DNA of 16,868 bases. Origin: Stramenopiles sp. TOSAG23-2. Its lineage: Eukaryota > Sar. The stretch's first letter is position 1. Every line of letters begins with the position of its first letter. The stretch covers positions 1-16,868 of the forward strand of contig LT649664.1 of assembly GCA_900128395.1 (NCBI GenBank). Reading direction: 5' to 3'. A program made the translations under genes and the position numbers. Below are positions 7,650 to 16,768 of this stretch, in pieces. Under the pieces are notes generated by a model. It did no database searches, was not told where the DNA came from, and saw only the letters and a list, made by a program, of their open reading frames with translations.

Positions 7650-10600
7650 ATGGCAACAGTATCTACTAAACCATCGACAGGTGAAAAATGTCAATTTTTA
7701 TTAGCAAAGGAAAATGATAAATTAAAGACTGTATTTTCTAATTACCTGTCGTTAGGGCAATTTGAATTGGCGCGTGGTGTCTTTCAACGGCTAAAGCATT
7801 ACAATGGGTCGGAAGATCTTCTAGATACTTTAATAATCTTAGGACCCCCAAAAGAATGGTTGTACTCAATATCAGTGCCATCTTCGTCTCATTTAGGATG
7901 GTTATGCAGTAGCTTGAGAGAAGAAGTATATGGAAATAAGAATATCGATATGTCGCAGCAACAACAAGCGACAAATGACGAGAGCAAGCAAAATATAGCG
8001 GGGCCAATACCACGGTGGATTATACAGCAACATGAATTGGATATATTGCTCACAACAGCATTATTAGATGGTGCAGCGTTAAAGTGGCAATCCTTAAGCC
8101 CAAATACAGTAAATACATTACGACGATTTTTTTTTAAATCCTTGTCGAGGCACGTCGATGTTAATGAGCTAATACTAGGTGTTAATGATTTTAATAATAA
8201 CAATAATGCAAATGTTGGAGACAATAGAAAAAATTTGTCGCGTACCACCAGTCATATATTTGAATGTTCAACGAATGTTGTAAACCGTTTACCACCATTG
8301 CATATCCTACCTGTACCTGGTTTTCTTCCTCCAGTTGGCTCATATTTACCAGAGGAAAATATCAGGATAGATGCTAAAATAGAAAGTTTGTCTGCTACTG
8401 TGATTCATCAATTTAAAACATTCATGTTAAGTCAACCTTTAATTGGTTTGTTTGTATGGAAAGATTTAATCAACGTGTTAGGGGATAAATCGAAAGAAGA
8501 ATATATAAAGTTACAAACTGCTGGTGTTCAATTGATAGCACAATGTTTATTTGATGAGAAAAACTACTTGGTATTATATTTTTTACAATGTTTACGCCCA
8601 CCACATAAAAATGCAGCGGTTGATGAAGGTGTACGGGATATTTTAACAGCAATTATAGATTTAATATGGGCAAAAAAATCATACCGATTGCTTGCAAATA
8701 AGGATCTTCCTTATAAAATTGAAGCTCAACTATCTCAACGATTAAAGGTTTTGTCTGGAAAACCTGTATTGACTGGTATCAATAATAACAATTCGTCCAA
8801 CAGTTCGGATAATTTGATCAGTAAAAAGAAAAATAATAATCTCTTGCCTCGAAAAAAAATCTATGAAGCCTTACTAATTTCGGAAGATACACAATTGTTA
8901 TCATATTACTGTTCAATAGAGGATGCAAATATACGTCTACGTCTTGAATCTGTCCAGCTTGCCCCGTGTTTTACTCATTTTCACCATAGATTGCGATTCA
9001 ATCGTTTAAATGCATTTAAACACTTTTGGGGTGATTACTTTACATTGATGTGGGTCACCAAAAGACATTGTTTAGAATACGTTATAGAACATGGTTTAAA
9101 ATTTATACATGAACAAAATTTCAATGCCGCTTCCCAATTATTAGAACCCTTTCCACAACTCCAAGCATTAGTGTTGTTGTTGAGTGTTGATCACCCAAGT
9201 GTAGCTGATATTGAAGCCAAACAAAAGCTTATAGATGCGCTATGGGTACATCGATTAGTTAATCGTAATAATAAGCGAGCGCAGACAGTTACAGGCCACG
9301 GGGGAAACGTAGTGGAAGGTGATAACAATTGTAGCGAACCAAAAGTGGAACGATGGTGTGACCAACTATCTTTTATGGTAAGACTTGCTTGGTGGTATAC
9401 AGATCAATATAATTCTATTCCTTTTGAGAAACGCGTGCCAGAGAATGTGACTGGTGTATGGCGTGCAAGCACTGGTGATAACGACAAGATGGATCAAAAC
9501 AATCTGTACAATAAACGAACAGTTCGTCAAATTGCAAATGCTGTTTTGATGGCATTAGAGACAAATTCGGTTGTACGCGTTGTTCGTGAATGTTTACCGT
9601 CTATACCGGGCTATGCAGAAGATACAGGAAATGTTAACAACAGTAAAGAAGATGTAGAATCAAAACGAGCAACACTAGGGTTATTGCAATTTTTATCGGA
9701 AAGACCTCATGGTACAAAAGAGATTGAAAATGAGCATCAGCAAGACATGATGCTACTACGAGCATATTACGCCATGAAAATTGTATTTCGATGGTTTTAT
9801 AATGCCGTTTTATTGGATCAAACCAGAACGAAAGAAATGAAGAAAAAGGCGAAATCAAAAAGAAGCTCTTTTACTGCTCCAGTGGGATCTACTGTGAAAT
9901 TAAACGAAAGTTACATTGAAAAATTACAGAAAGATTCGGGAAATATTGTTCGCTTACTGTCCGGAATTACATCGTTGCCTATTCGTTTAACTGCGCTGGA
10001 AAATGTTTTCTCGCTGTTGTTTTTAAATAAAAATCACATGATCGGTGATTTGAAAAATGAAGAATTGAAACGATCGACGGCAGCTGGAATGGCAGCAAAG
10101 ATTGTCGAGGAGAACACGATGAAAAAGGAACAGAGCAATAGTGACGCAAATAGTGATTCAAAGAAAATAAGCAAAAGTAAAAGTGGAACCGGTTTGTCAT
10201 CTCTCGTTTTCAAGTATGATAATAATAACAATGATGGGGGAAATCCTTCATTTGTATCCTACATTGCGAGCTCTAGTTTATTAAAATTAGTACTCAATGC
10301 ACTCAGGCAATGTTTAGAAACTGCAATGAAGGAGTGGGTAGAATCTGATATACCTGAAGATAAGGATAGAGAAAAGGAATATGAAACGACAGGTAGGCGT
10401 ACAAAAACCTTGTTACAATACGTAGAAGAAGGTGTTGAGAGGGTTAATGTATTAGAAATGAGTAAAAAACATTTTAAACGCTCGCGTAGTCAATTCATGC
10501 GAAGAATGTTTGCTTCACCGCAATCACTTTTAAACGTATGCTTAAAACGAAGTGACTATGGAAGTGCAAAACGTATGATTGAATTTTTCAAAATTCCAAA

Positions 10601-13600
10601 TGTGCGTTCAAATGAAGTGATATTAGCAGAGGCTTTAGATCATATCTCCGCAGATTTGAGTACCACCGCGCCAAATGCAACACAGGTTAATCTTTCGTTT
10701 GTTAAACGCTTAATTGATATTCGTAAAGATAGCTATGACTCTGTGAAAGGTATGAGCCCGTTGAAGTCTTTACATTATAAATTACATGCATTTTACATGA
10801 CAGTAGATTTAGCTATAAGTGCTGCACCAACTATACAGCAATCTCATATATTATTACAACACGCTCAACATTTACTACATGATTGGCAAAAAGAATCATT
10901 AAATGATTCCCGCGATGAAGTATTTTATGCTCAGCTGCATACCTATTTTTCTGTATTTGTTATTAACCGGTATGGGAAATTGATTGACAATGAAAAAAAG
11001 GTGATAAAAGCAAGTGGAAAAAACAATAACAGTCGTTTGCCACCATTATGGAAATTATTAAAACGTGTTGAAAACATGCCAATCGAACCAACCATATTAG
11101 AATCACATTTATCGCAAATGCAAAGTCGTGTACAAGCCCTTGATAACTTGCGTGGTGTATTTGACAATGTTCGTCTAGGGACGAGAGGCAAGCGTAGTGA
11201 TTTCAAAATGGATAAGTTCTTACAATCTGTTCTTGAACAGTTTTCACAATCAGGAAGTGATGGAAATAGTAACAGCAATATATCACTGCCCGCACTGGCA
11301 ACTTCTTCGGGTAACTCTTTAGCAAACGATGATGTTGAAATGCAATATTTAGCAACTTTTTTAACATATATCATGGATATTAGCAATGCCATGAAATCAG
11401 CTAAATCACAATCGGAGGATCATTCGGTAGATTTCTTAAGCATCTTGAGCAACGCTCCAAGGCGTATCTTATCATCCTTGGTATTTGAATCCAATGGCTT
11501 TCAAGAGGCGAAGAAATTAGCAAAATTGATGCGTATTGATTTGCTACGAATTTTACTTAGAAGCTGTTTTGATAATTCAATATTAAATGAACAACGTGCT
11601 GAGAATCCTGCTGCAATTATCAATAAAAACGATATATCTTCCTTCACTAGATATCCATTAAATATGAAAGTTGTTGAATACGTTGCGATATTGGAAAAAG
11701 AACACTCTGTGTTAGGTGCGATGCCTTTCTTGGCTTCGCTGGCATGTATGAAACGTTGGACCAGCCCATTATTTGATGGTAATTTCTTAGCTTACGCATT
11801 GAACAATACCAATCAGCATCCATCATTAAATAGATGGGTATGTAGCCGGGCACAAGCATTTTATCATTTTATCACCATCTTTTTAAAACATGAAGAAAAT
11901 ATAGATTCTGAAAAACCAAAAAGCCGTATTGCGAATATCGATAGTGGGCAAAATGGCTCAATAAAAGATTTTATATCATTTGATCCATCGAAATTTAAGA
12001 GTTTGAAAAACTTTCAATTTCAATATGATTTGGAATTTGTGTATAAAAAAGGTAGAAGAAGACCAGGCGACGATGCAAATACTAAGGATATGAATTCAAA
12101 TAAACAAGATGTTTTAGAAATACCGAAAGATCTAAACATTCGAAAATGTTTGGCACATTTATTGAATGATGATGCAGAGAATGATATAGAATTTTATGAG
12201 CTTTGTGTAAATCGTTTGAAAGAAGATAAAGACTTCAAAAAAGCACTGGCATTGGCTGATGCTGGTATTTCGCACCACAAATTTGAGATTGTACAAGAAA
12301 TACTTCGTGTCTTAATAGAAAGTGATGTTGATAATTACTCTACGTCCCATTATATAAAACGCATGCATGATCGAGTACAAGCTGCCGAATATGCAATACA
12401 ATATTTAGATCGTCTTGATGTTGATACTGGTATAGACCTTTTAAATATGTGTGCATCTCAATTAAGATACTGTAATAACCATGATGCAAATGAAATCGAA
12501 AACAGTAACAGCAGTATAAATAAAGATGAAAAAATTAAAGAATTGCAGAAGCAAGTGTGTAGCTTATTGAAAGAGTTAAATATTTACAAACAAGTTCTGT
12601 CTGTTGCACCGCATAAATACAAAACATGGCAACAAATTGCAAAACTTTGCAGAACAAAACCAGAGCAAGTCATACGAACACTATTAGGTTTGAAACAGCA
12701 TAAATTGGCCGGTCGCATCATAAATTCTACCACAACGAATGATATTGAAATGAAGATAGATTTTGAAACGTCTTATATTTTTGAATTGTTGACGGTGCAG
12801 CAACAAGCAAACAATAAGTCCAAGGCATTTGAAAGATTAGAGGCATTAAATGCAATTGAAGCAGCACAAGTATATAAACGAATAATGAATCAAATTGATG
12901 ACCATGGCACAAAGCTAATTTTAGTTAAATATATGATTTACGTTTGTTCCAATGCAACAGGGGGAGATGAAGTGGCAAAAATTGAAAGTATTGCTGGGAC
13001 TCAAGTATCATTATCCGTAATTGAGCTTTCATTGAATATTCTAGTAAAGTTGCCGAACCATTTGCAAGATACAATGCGACATTTAATTGGTAAACCTTCA
13101 ATTATTGTAGAAAGTCTGTTAATGGGGAGTCATATATCTATTGTAGCAAAACTGTTGAAAAGGTATCCAAAATTAATTAATGATGAAATGATCTTTGGTG
13201 CAGCGCGAAAAGCTGTTAGTATGGCTCCAAAGGAGAGGTATAGCCATGTAGGCATTTTGACAGGGGATATCGAAGCAGATACTGCCATACGCGCAAATCA
13301 TTATTATGATAATACTCCGAATATGTCCTTGGCAAAGTCCATTTTAGATATATCAGCAGCCAATAACCCAGCAAATGCTGGCAAAGCATGTTTTCGGCTG
13401 TGTGATCATTTAAGCGCAGCATTGAGTGCACCTGATGCACACATAACCATGCTACTATCTATGTTGCGACATTTATTGGTATATGCAAAAAGTCAATTTG
13501 AAATTCATCCTGAAAATTTAATGAATGACACTGCGGCTACAACGGAGAATGATGTATATTTTGGTATAATGTTTTTAGGCCAAGGTAGCAGTGCTTTGTG

Positions 13601-14870
13601 GAAGCAATGTGATAAATACATGAGTTGTTTCACACTTTTGCGTACGTTGCATATGTTGGAATTAGACGATGTAAAGGTAAATTTGACTGATATGTCACAG
13701 CCATTGAAAATGCGAAAAGTTAGAGACATGTTGCTTAATCCAAAAATCGATCGAATACGACTAGCATTGCAAGTTTGTAAAACATGTAGTATAGAGGAAG
13801 AGCCTGTTTATTCTGCGTGGGGTTTAGCATTAGTTCGAGTTGGTTTATATAATGAAGCGAGGGAAAAATTTTCATTTTCATTAAGTGGTAGTATTGATTC
13901 GACAATTCAAAGTAATGAAAAGAAGACAACGACAGATAGTGAAAATGTAAAAATGATTGTTCGTCAAATTGTTGAAATGATTAAAGTTAATTCCAAAGGC
14001 ATGGGTATTGCTGAATTGAAGAAGCGTCACATGCAATTATCTATCGAAGTCATGGCGCGTAGCATTTGGAATTCCAGTATTGTTTCTAATGATGAAATAC
14101 ATTTAAGATCAATGGATAAAGTTGCCGATTCATCGTTATTGCCACTGGAACTGCAAAAAGAATGTCTACATTATTTAGAGACTTATAGTGTGCCGAATGG
14201 TGATTCAAAAGAACTTGTGGCGTTTTTCGTCTCTCAAAATATGATTAAAGAGGCATGTAAAGTTGTAGTTTCTCAACATTTGCCTACAAATATTTTTGTT
14301 GACATAGTCGTCACTGCATGTGTCGAGCAGAACCAAGCTGATATATTACAAACTGTACTTGGTAATATTGATTCTTCGCTGGATTTAGTTCGACATTATT
14401 TAATTGGAATGTGTAATTGGTTGAGTATACATGAGAAACATCAAATATTAAAAGAGTTTCAAGTATTTATGAAAGATCATGTTGGGGCAGCATTTACATG
14501 TGAAAAATTATTTGAAAAAGCGACTGGTTTCGATGAGCAAATGGGTAATTTACGCCAAGTGAAGGAACATTTCACGGCTGCGTTAAGCCAAGGGGAATCT
14601 CGTGTTAATTTACTATCTCTAGATGGGATGAAAGCTTTTGCAAAAAATAATCTGGCTATTAGAGGTCGTATTGTAGTAATTGATTATCAAATGTCCGTGT
14701 TGAAATTATTTCCTAGTAAAAAGATGAATCCAATCTTTGCTGTTGGCATTGCTGTAGAAACTGAAAACGTAAAAGCGGTTTTAGATATTCAGCGAAAGGA
14801 AATTTTAGGGAAAATATTACCAATTGATTCAAGTTTACATAGTCAATTACTGAACATTTTTGGATTGTAG
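7650..14870 (+). CDS. ZFYVE26: Spastizin (ZFYVE26/SPG15) homologue, 2406 aa, no visible FYVE finger
   Basis: A single uninterrupted frame encodes a giant, mostly helical protein of a length close to animal spastizin (about 2,540 residues). The C-terminal third carries the family signature in the right order: YSAWGLALVRVG with AREKFS at about 2054-2076, ECLHYLETYS at about 2171-2180, and FQVFMKDHVGAAFTCEKLF at 2270-2288 followed by a VKEHF segment; these line up with my memory of human spastizin. In animals spastizin pairs with spatacsin and AP-5 on late endosomes/lysosomes and is needed for autophagic lysosome reformation; human defects cause hereditary spastic paraplegia 15. The animal protein has a PI3P-binding FYVE finger ahead of this region, but I find no FYVE pattern (paired CxxC with RRHHCRxCG) anywhere; C2043-x2-C2046 is isolated. 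The rest looks like alpha-solenoid, interrupted by Asn/Ser-rich loops (about 185-195, 375-385, 857-865). A TAA at 7641-7643, in frame with the ATG, fixes the start. The family call is firm for the C-terminus, weaker for the N-terminal half. Confidence 0.85.
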   Translation: MATVSTKPSTGEKCQFLLAKENDKLKTVFSNYLSLGQFELARGVFQRLKHYNGSEDLLDTLIILGPPKEWLYSISVPSSSHLGWLCSSLREEVYGNKNIDMSQQQQATNDESKQNIAGPIPRWIIQQHELDILLTTALLDGAALKWQSLSPNTVNTLRRFFFKSLSRHVDVNELILGVNDFNNNNNANVGDNRKNLSRTTSHIFECSTNVVNRLPPLHILPVPGFLPPVGSYLPEENIRIDAKIESLSATVIHQFKTFMLSQPLIGLFVWKDLINVLGDKSKEEYIKLQTAGVQLIAQCLFDEKNYLVLYFLQCLRPPHKNAAVDEGVRDILTAIIDLIWAKKSYRLLANKDLPYKIEAQLSQRLKVLSGKPVLTGINNNNSSNSSDNLISKKKNNNLLPRKKIYEALLISEDTQLLSYYCSIEDANIRLRLESVQLAPCFTHFHHRLRFNRLNAFKHFWGDYFTLMWVTKRHCLEYVIEHGLKFIHEQNFNAASQLLEPFPQLQALVLLLSVDHPSVADIEAKQKLIDALWVHRLVNRNNKRAQTVTGHGGNVVEGDNNCSEPKVERWCDQLSFMVRLAWWYTDQYNSIPFEKRVPENVTGVWRASTGDNDKMDQNNLYNKRTVRQIANAVLMALETNSVVRVVRECLPSIPGYAEDTGNVNNSKEDVESKRATLGLLQFLSERPHGTKEIENEHQQDMMLLRAYYAMKIVFRWFYNAVLLDQTRTKEMKKKAKSKRSSFTAPVGSTVKLNESYIEKLQKDSGNIVRLLSGITSLPIRLTALENVFSLLFLNKNHMIGDLKNEELKRSTAAGMAAKIVEENTMKKEQSNSDANSDSKKISKSKSGTGLSSLVFKYDNNNNDGGNPSFVSYIASSSLLKLVLNALRQCLETAMKEWVESDIPEDKDREKEYETTGRRTKTLLQYVEEGVERVNVLEMSKKHFKRSRSQFMRRMFASPQSLLNVCLKRSDYGSAKRMIEFFKIPNVRSNEVILAEALDHISADLSTTAPNATQVNLSFVKRLIDIRKDSYDSVKGMSPLKSLHYKLHAFYMTVDLAISAAPTIQQSHILLQHAQHLLHDWQKESLNDSRDEVFYAQLHTYFSVFVINRYGKLIDNEKKVIKASGKNNNSRLPPLWKLLKRVENMPIEPTILESHLSQMQSRVQALDNLRGVFDNVRLGTRGKRSDFKMDKFLQSVLEQFSQSGSDGNSNSNISLPALATSSGNSLANDDVEMQYLATFLTYIMDISNAMKSAKSQSEDHSVDFLSILSNAPRRILSSLVFESNGFQEAKKLAKLMRIDLLRILLRSCFDNSILNEQRAENPAAIINKNDISSFTRYPLNMKVVEYVAILEKEHSVLGAMPFLASLACMKRWTSPLFDGNFLAYALNNTNQHPSLNRWVCSRAQAFYHFITIFLKHEENIDSEKPKSRIANIDSGQNGSIKDFISFDPSKFKSLKNFQFQYDLEFVYKKGRRRPGDDANTKDMNSNKQDVLEIPKDLNIRKCLAHLLNDDAENDIEFYELCVNRLKEDKDFKKALALADAGISHHKFEIVQEILRVLIESDVDNYSTSHYIKRMHDRVQAAEYAIQYLDRLDVDTGIDLLNMCASQLRYCNNHDANEIENSNSSINKDEKIKELQKQVCSLLKELNIYKQVLSVAPHKYKTWQQIAKLCRTKPEQVIRTLLGLKQHKLAGRIINSTTTNDIEMKIDFETSYIFELLTVQQQANNKSKAFERLEALNAIEAAQVYKRIMNQIDDHGTKLILVKYMIYVCSNATGGDEVAKIESIAGTQVSLSVIELSLNILVKLPNHLQDTMRHLIGKPSIIVESLLMGSHISIVAKLLKRYPKLINDEMIFGAARKAVSMAPKERYSHVGILTGDIEADTAIRANHYYDNTPNMSLAKSILDISAANNPANAGKACFRLCDHLSAALSAPDAHITMLLSMLRHLLVYAKSQFEIHPENLMNDTAATTENDVYFGIMFLGQGSSALWKQCDKYMSCFTLLRTLHMLELDDVKVNLTDMSQPLKMRKVRDMLLNPKIDRIRLALQVCKTCSIEEEPVYSAWGLALVRVGLYNEAREKFSFSLSGSIDSTIQSNEKKTTTDSENVKMIVRQIVEMIKVNSKGMGIAELKKRHMQLSIEVMARSIWNSSIVSNDEIHLRSMDKVADSSLLPLELQKECLHYLETYSVPNGDSKELVAFFVSQNMIKEACKVVVSQHLPTNIFVDIVVTACVEQNQADILQTVLGNIDSSLDLVRHYLIGMCNWLSIHEKHQILKEFQVFMKDHVGAAFTCEKLFEKATGFDEQMGNLRQVKEHFTAALSQGESRVNLLSLDGMKAFAKNNLAIRGRIVVIDYQMSVLKLFPSKKMNPIFAVGIAVETENVKAVLDIQRKEILGKILPIDSSLHSQLLNIFGL

Positions 14871-15132
14871 TGTTTAAAATTAGAGAGAGGGTATGTGTGT
14901 ATTTTATACGCTCGTACGAGAATATACGACGAAATATATATTAGGGTTTTTACTATTAAATCTTTTATACGGTGTACGTATATATATATATAATATTATA
15001 TATATATATAATATATAATATATGAGTAAGAGAACATTTTATATATTCGTATATAATTGTGTACCTTTGTCACATATTCTTCTGCCTTCTCCTTTCTTTT
15101 ATACACACCTCAAAATAGAGATTTATTATAAA
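14871..15132. other. Convergent spacer between the spastizin homologue and ARL2
   Basis: This spacer is only 262 bp long and must hold the 3' ends of both genes. It is nearly pure A+T over 14976-15030 and contains the palindrome listed separately. No AATAAA signal is evident for the plus-strand gene. Minus-strand transcripts of ARL2 could end in the same AT block. Confidence 0.55.
14979..15010. repeat. 32-nt perfect AT palindrome
   Basis: Two 13-nt alternating TA arms (14979-14991 and 14998-15010) flank the centre AATATT. It lies between two convergent stops. Alternating TA tracts extrude cruciforms easily and are slippage-prone; a role in 3' end formation is only a guess. Confidence 0.85.
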
Positions 15133-15693
15133 CTAATCTGATAAGAATATACGGCTAGAGATATCATCAACAATCCAGTCCATACCTTCTACTAAACCTT
15201 TACCTGTAACAGCACTACATGGATGAATTTGCCAATGATGTTTATTGAACAATTCACCACCTAACTCTAATGCATCTGCAATATCTTTATCGCTTAAAGC
15301 GCCCTTTAAATCTTGCTTGTTAGCAAATACTAATAAAGAAGCACCAGCTAGTTTCTCTTGTCCCATAATTTTAGACAATTCATCTTTGCATTGTTGTAAA
15401 CGACGTTTATCTGCACTATCAACTACCCATACAATACCATCAGTTTGCTCAAAATAATTTCTCCAATATGATCTAATAGTCTTTTGGCCACCAACGTCCC
15501 ATACATTCAGTTTATAACCACGGAAGTCAAATGTTTGTATGTCAAATCCTAGTGTCGGCGATATCGTTTCAATATCCTCCCCTTTAAATTTTTTCAACAT
15601 GGTAGTTTTACCAGCATTATCCAAACCTAAAACCAATAATCGTACTTCTTTCTCTTTTTCTTTCAATTTTTTTAAAATTGTTAACAATCCCAT
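15133..15693 (-). CDS. ARL2: ADP-ribosylation factor-like protein 2 (ARL2)
   Basis: The 186-residue protein is an ARF-family small GTPase. Visible motifs are the P-loop GLDNAGKT (23-30), switch I Thr47 in SPTLGF, switch II WDVGGQ (65-70, catalytic Gln70), the guanine-specificity motif NKQD (125-128) and CSA (159-161). The start [18 protein letters not shown] and the end DDISSRIF match ARL2 rather than ARF1 or ARL3; animal ARL2 is 184 residues. ARL2 works with tubulin cofactor D and related cofactors in making alpha/beta-tubulin dimers, and releases lipidated cargo from PDE6D/UNC119-type carriers; a pool acts in mitochondria. Gly2 is present, but ARL2 proteins are generally reported as not myristoylated. 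There are no introns and the stop is TAG. It converges with the spastizin homologue and diverges from the MORN protein gene. Confidence 0.97.
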   Translation of the reverse strand: MGLLTILKKLKEKEKEVRLLVLGLDNAGKTTMLKKFKGEDIETISPTLGFDIQTFDFRGYKLNVWDVGGQKTIRSYWRNYFEQTDGIVWVVDSADKRRLQQCKDELSKIMGQEKLAGASLLVFANKQDLKGALSDKDIADALELGGELFNKHHWQIHPCSAVTGKGLVEGMDWIVDDISSRIFLSD

Positions 15694-15727
15694 GGTACAA
15701 TACGTATTGATATATATGTCTATTTAT

Positions 15728-15751
15728 ATATATATGTATATACATATATAT
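15728..15751. repeat. 24-nt perfect AT-rich palindrome near the ARL2 start
   Basis: The palindrome is centred on GTATATAC (15736-15743), with eight further complementary bases on each side. It lies 35-58 nt upstream of the ARL2 ATG, so it is in the 5' UTR or core promoter. Such TA palindromes are common in this window, and no specific function is claimed. Confidence 0.7.
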
Positions 15752-15859
15752 GGTAATGTAAATTATATTTGTGCATGAATAATTTCAGTAATGTAGTTAT
15801 TATTAAATATTACTTACTACTTTTTGAAAAAAATTTAACCTAACGTGGCTATTTTCAAA

Positions 15860-15896
15860 TTTTTTTTTTTTCAGGCTGCTCCGCAGCAGTTTTTTT
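15860..15896. other. GC-rich hairpin between two T tracts
   Basis: T12 at 15860-15871 is followed by CAGG, then the hairpin CTGCT/AGCAG (15876-15880 and 15885-15889, loop CCGC), then T7 at 15890-15896. On the plus strand, the T tract plus CAG reads like a polypyrimidine tract and splice acceptor ending at 15874. The hairpin would then open the next exon. Confidence 0.5.
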
Positions 15897-16166
15897 AATT
15901 TTTTTTTTGCTTCTTCTTTTACTTTCTACATGTATTTGTTTTCAAATGTATTTTTAAGGTTATTATACTAGTACTATATTATTCTTCGAACGCGTGTTAA
16001 TGTATAATGAAAGAAGAATGAAAGAATGAGAAGTTATCTTATAAGACGTTATACATAAACTAAAACATGAATGTATAAACATATAATTACTATTTAACAA
16101 CATACAAGAGGAGAGAAAATATATTTTTTTCTATATTACCATACAACTGTATATATTTTTTGAAAT

Positions 16167-16541
16167 ATGGGGAGTGAATCAACTGGTACAATAACGTGGC
16201 TTGAACCTGAATATAAATACCATGGTACATACACAGGTAGCCTTAAAAATGGCTTACCCCATGGAAAAGGTGATTTCTCACAACAAAATGGTAGAAAACA
16301 TCTTGTCGGTGAATGGGTAGATGGCATCAAGCAAGGTCCATTTATACGGATGTACGGTAACGGTTTCCACTGGAAAGGTAACTATGTGAATAACTTGCGG
16401 GAGGGCGTATGGCAGTATGTTTATGCTGGTGCTAACCCAATCATAAATAAATATAATTATTCTCAAGGTCATAGAATAGGCAGGTCCAACGTGACTCATA
16501 AAGATGGATTGAAGATGGGTTCATTGAGCCCCATCATGTAA
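16167..16541 (+). CDS. Small MORN-repeat protein, 124 aa
   Basis: Three MORN-type beta-hairpin repeats can be read: residues 22-42 (YTGSLKNGLPHGKGDF...), 46-66 (LVGEWVDGIKQGPFIRMYGNG) and 69-88 (WKGNYVNNLREGVWQYVYAG). Each has the Y/W-x-G-x-W/Y/L-x-(D/N)-G/N-x3-G pattern, though the first and third are degenerate. MORN repeats serve as scaffolds or membrane-associated modules in basal bodies, cell-division structures and PIP kinases. With no attached kinase or other domain, I cannot give a specific role. The tail (about 90-124) is basic, with no motif I recognise. An in-frame TGA just upstream (16161) fixes the start, and the stop is TAA. There are no introns in the coding region. Confidence 0.8.
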   Translation: MGSESTGTITWLEPEYKYHGTYTGSLKNGLPHGKGDFSQQNGRKHLVGEWVDGIKQGPFIRMYGNGFHWKGNYVNNLREGVWQYVYAGANPIINKYNYSQGHRIGRSNVTHKDGLKMGSLSPIM

Positions 16542-16768
16542 ATTAAAAAGATGTTATTGTTTTGTTACTTGTTATTTGTCCTTGTGAAAATTGATAAAAT
16601 TGCATGTGAAAGTGAGAGAGAGTAGATTTTATATGAAGAAGAGGTTACAACATCTTCAAAAATGTAAATTAATTATGTAGTAATTATAATTTGAGAGAAG
16701 AACCCAGAGACTGTTAAATTTTGACGACGGCCTATGAATAAGTACTAGCCAAATTGTATATAGTTTAA

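Larger units (their letters stand above)
15694..16166. other. Divergent spacer between ARL2 and the MORN protein gene
   Basis: No gene is supported. From left to right it holds a 24-nt palindrome close to ARL2, an A/T-rich stretch, a T12 tract, a short GC-rich hairpin and further T-rich runs to about 15930. An in-frame TGA at 16161-16163 precedes the MORN ATG. Both promoters must lie here. Possible 5'-UTR splice signals on the plus strand are described as a finding. Confidence 0.6.

Noticed and set aside
10943-11392. 149-codon minus-strand frame and other minus-strand frames inside the spastizin homologue
   Set aside because: All lie within a single long coding frame with family similarity and show no coding character of their own.
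13776-13787. CKTC (residues 2043-2046) as part of a FYVE finger
   Set aside because: It is an isolated C-x2-C with no RRHHCRxCG motif or further Cys pairs near it, and it lies inside the conserved helical C-terminal region.
14943-14949. TTAGGG-like word as telomeric repeat
   Set aside because: A single copy within a spacer; no tandem array.
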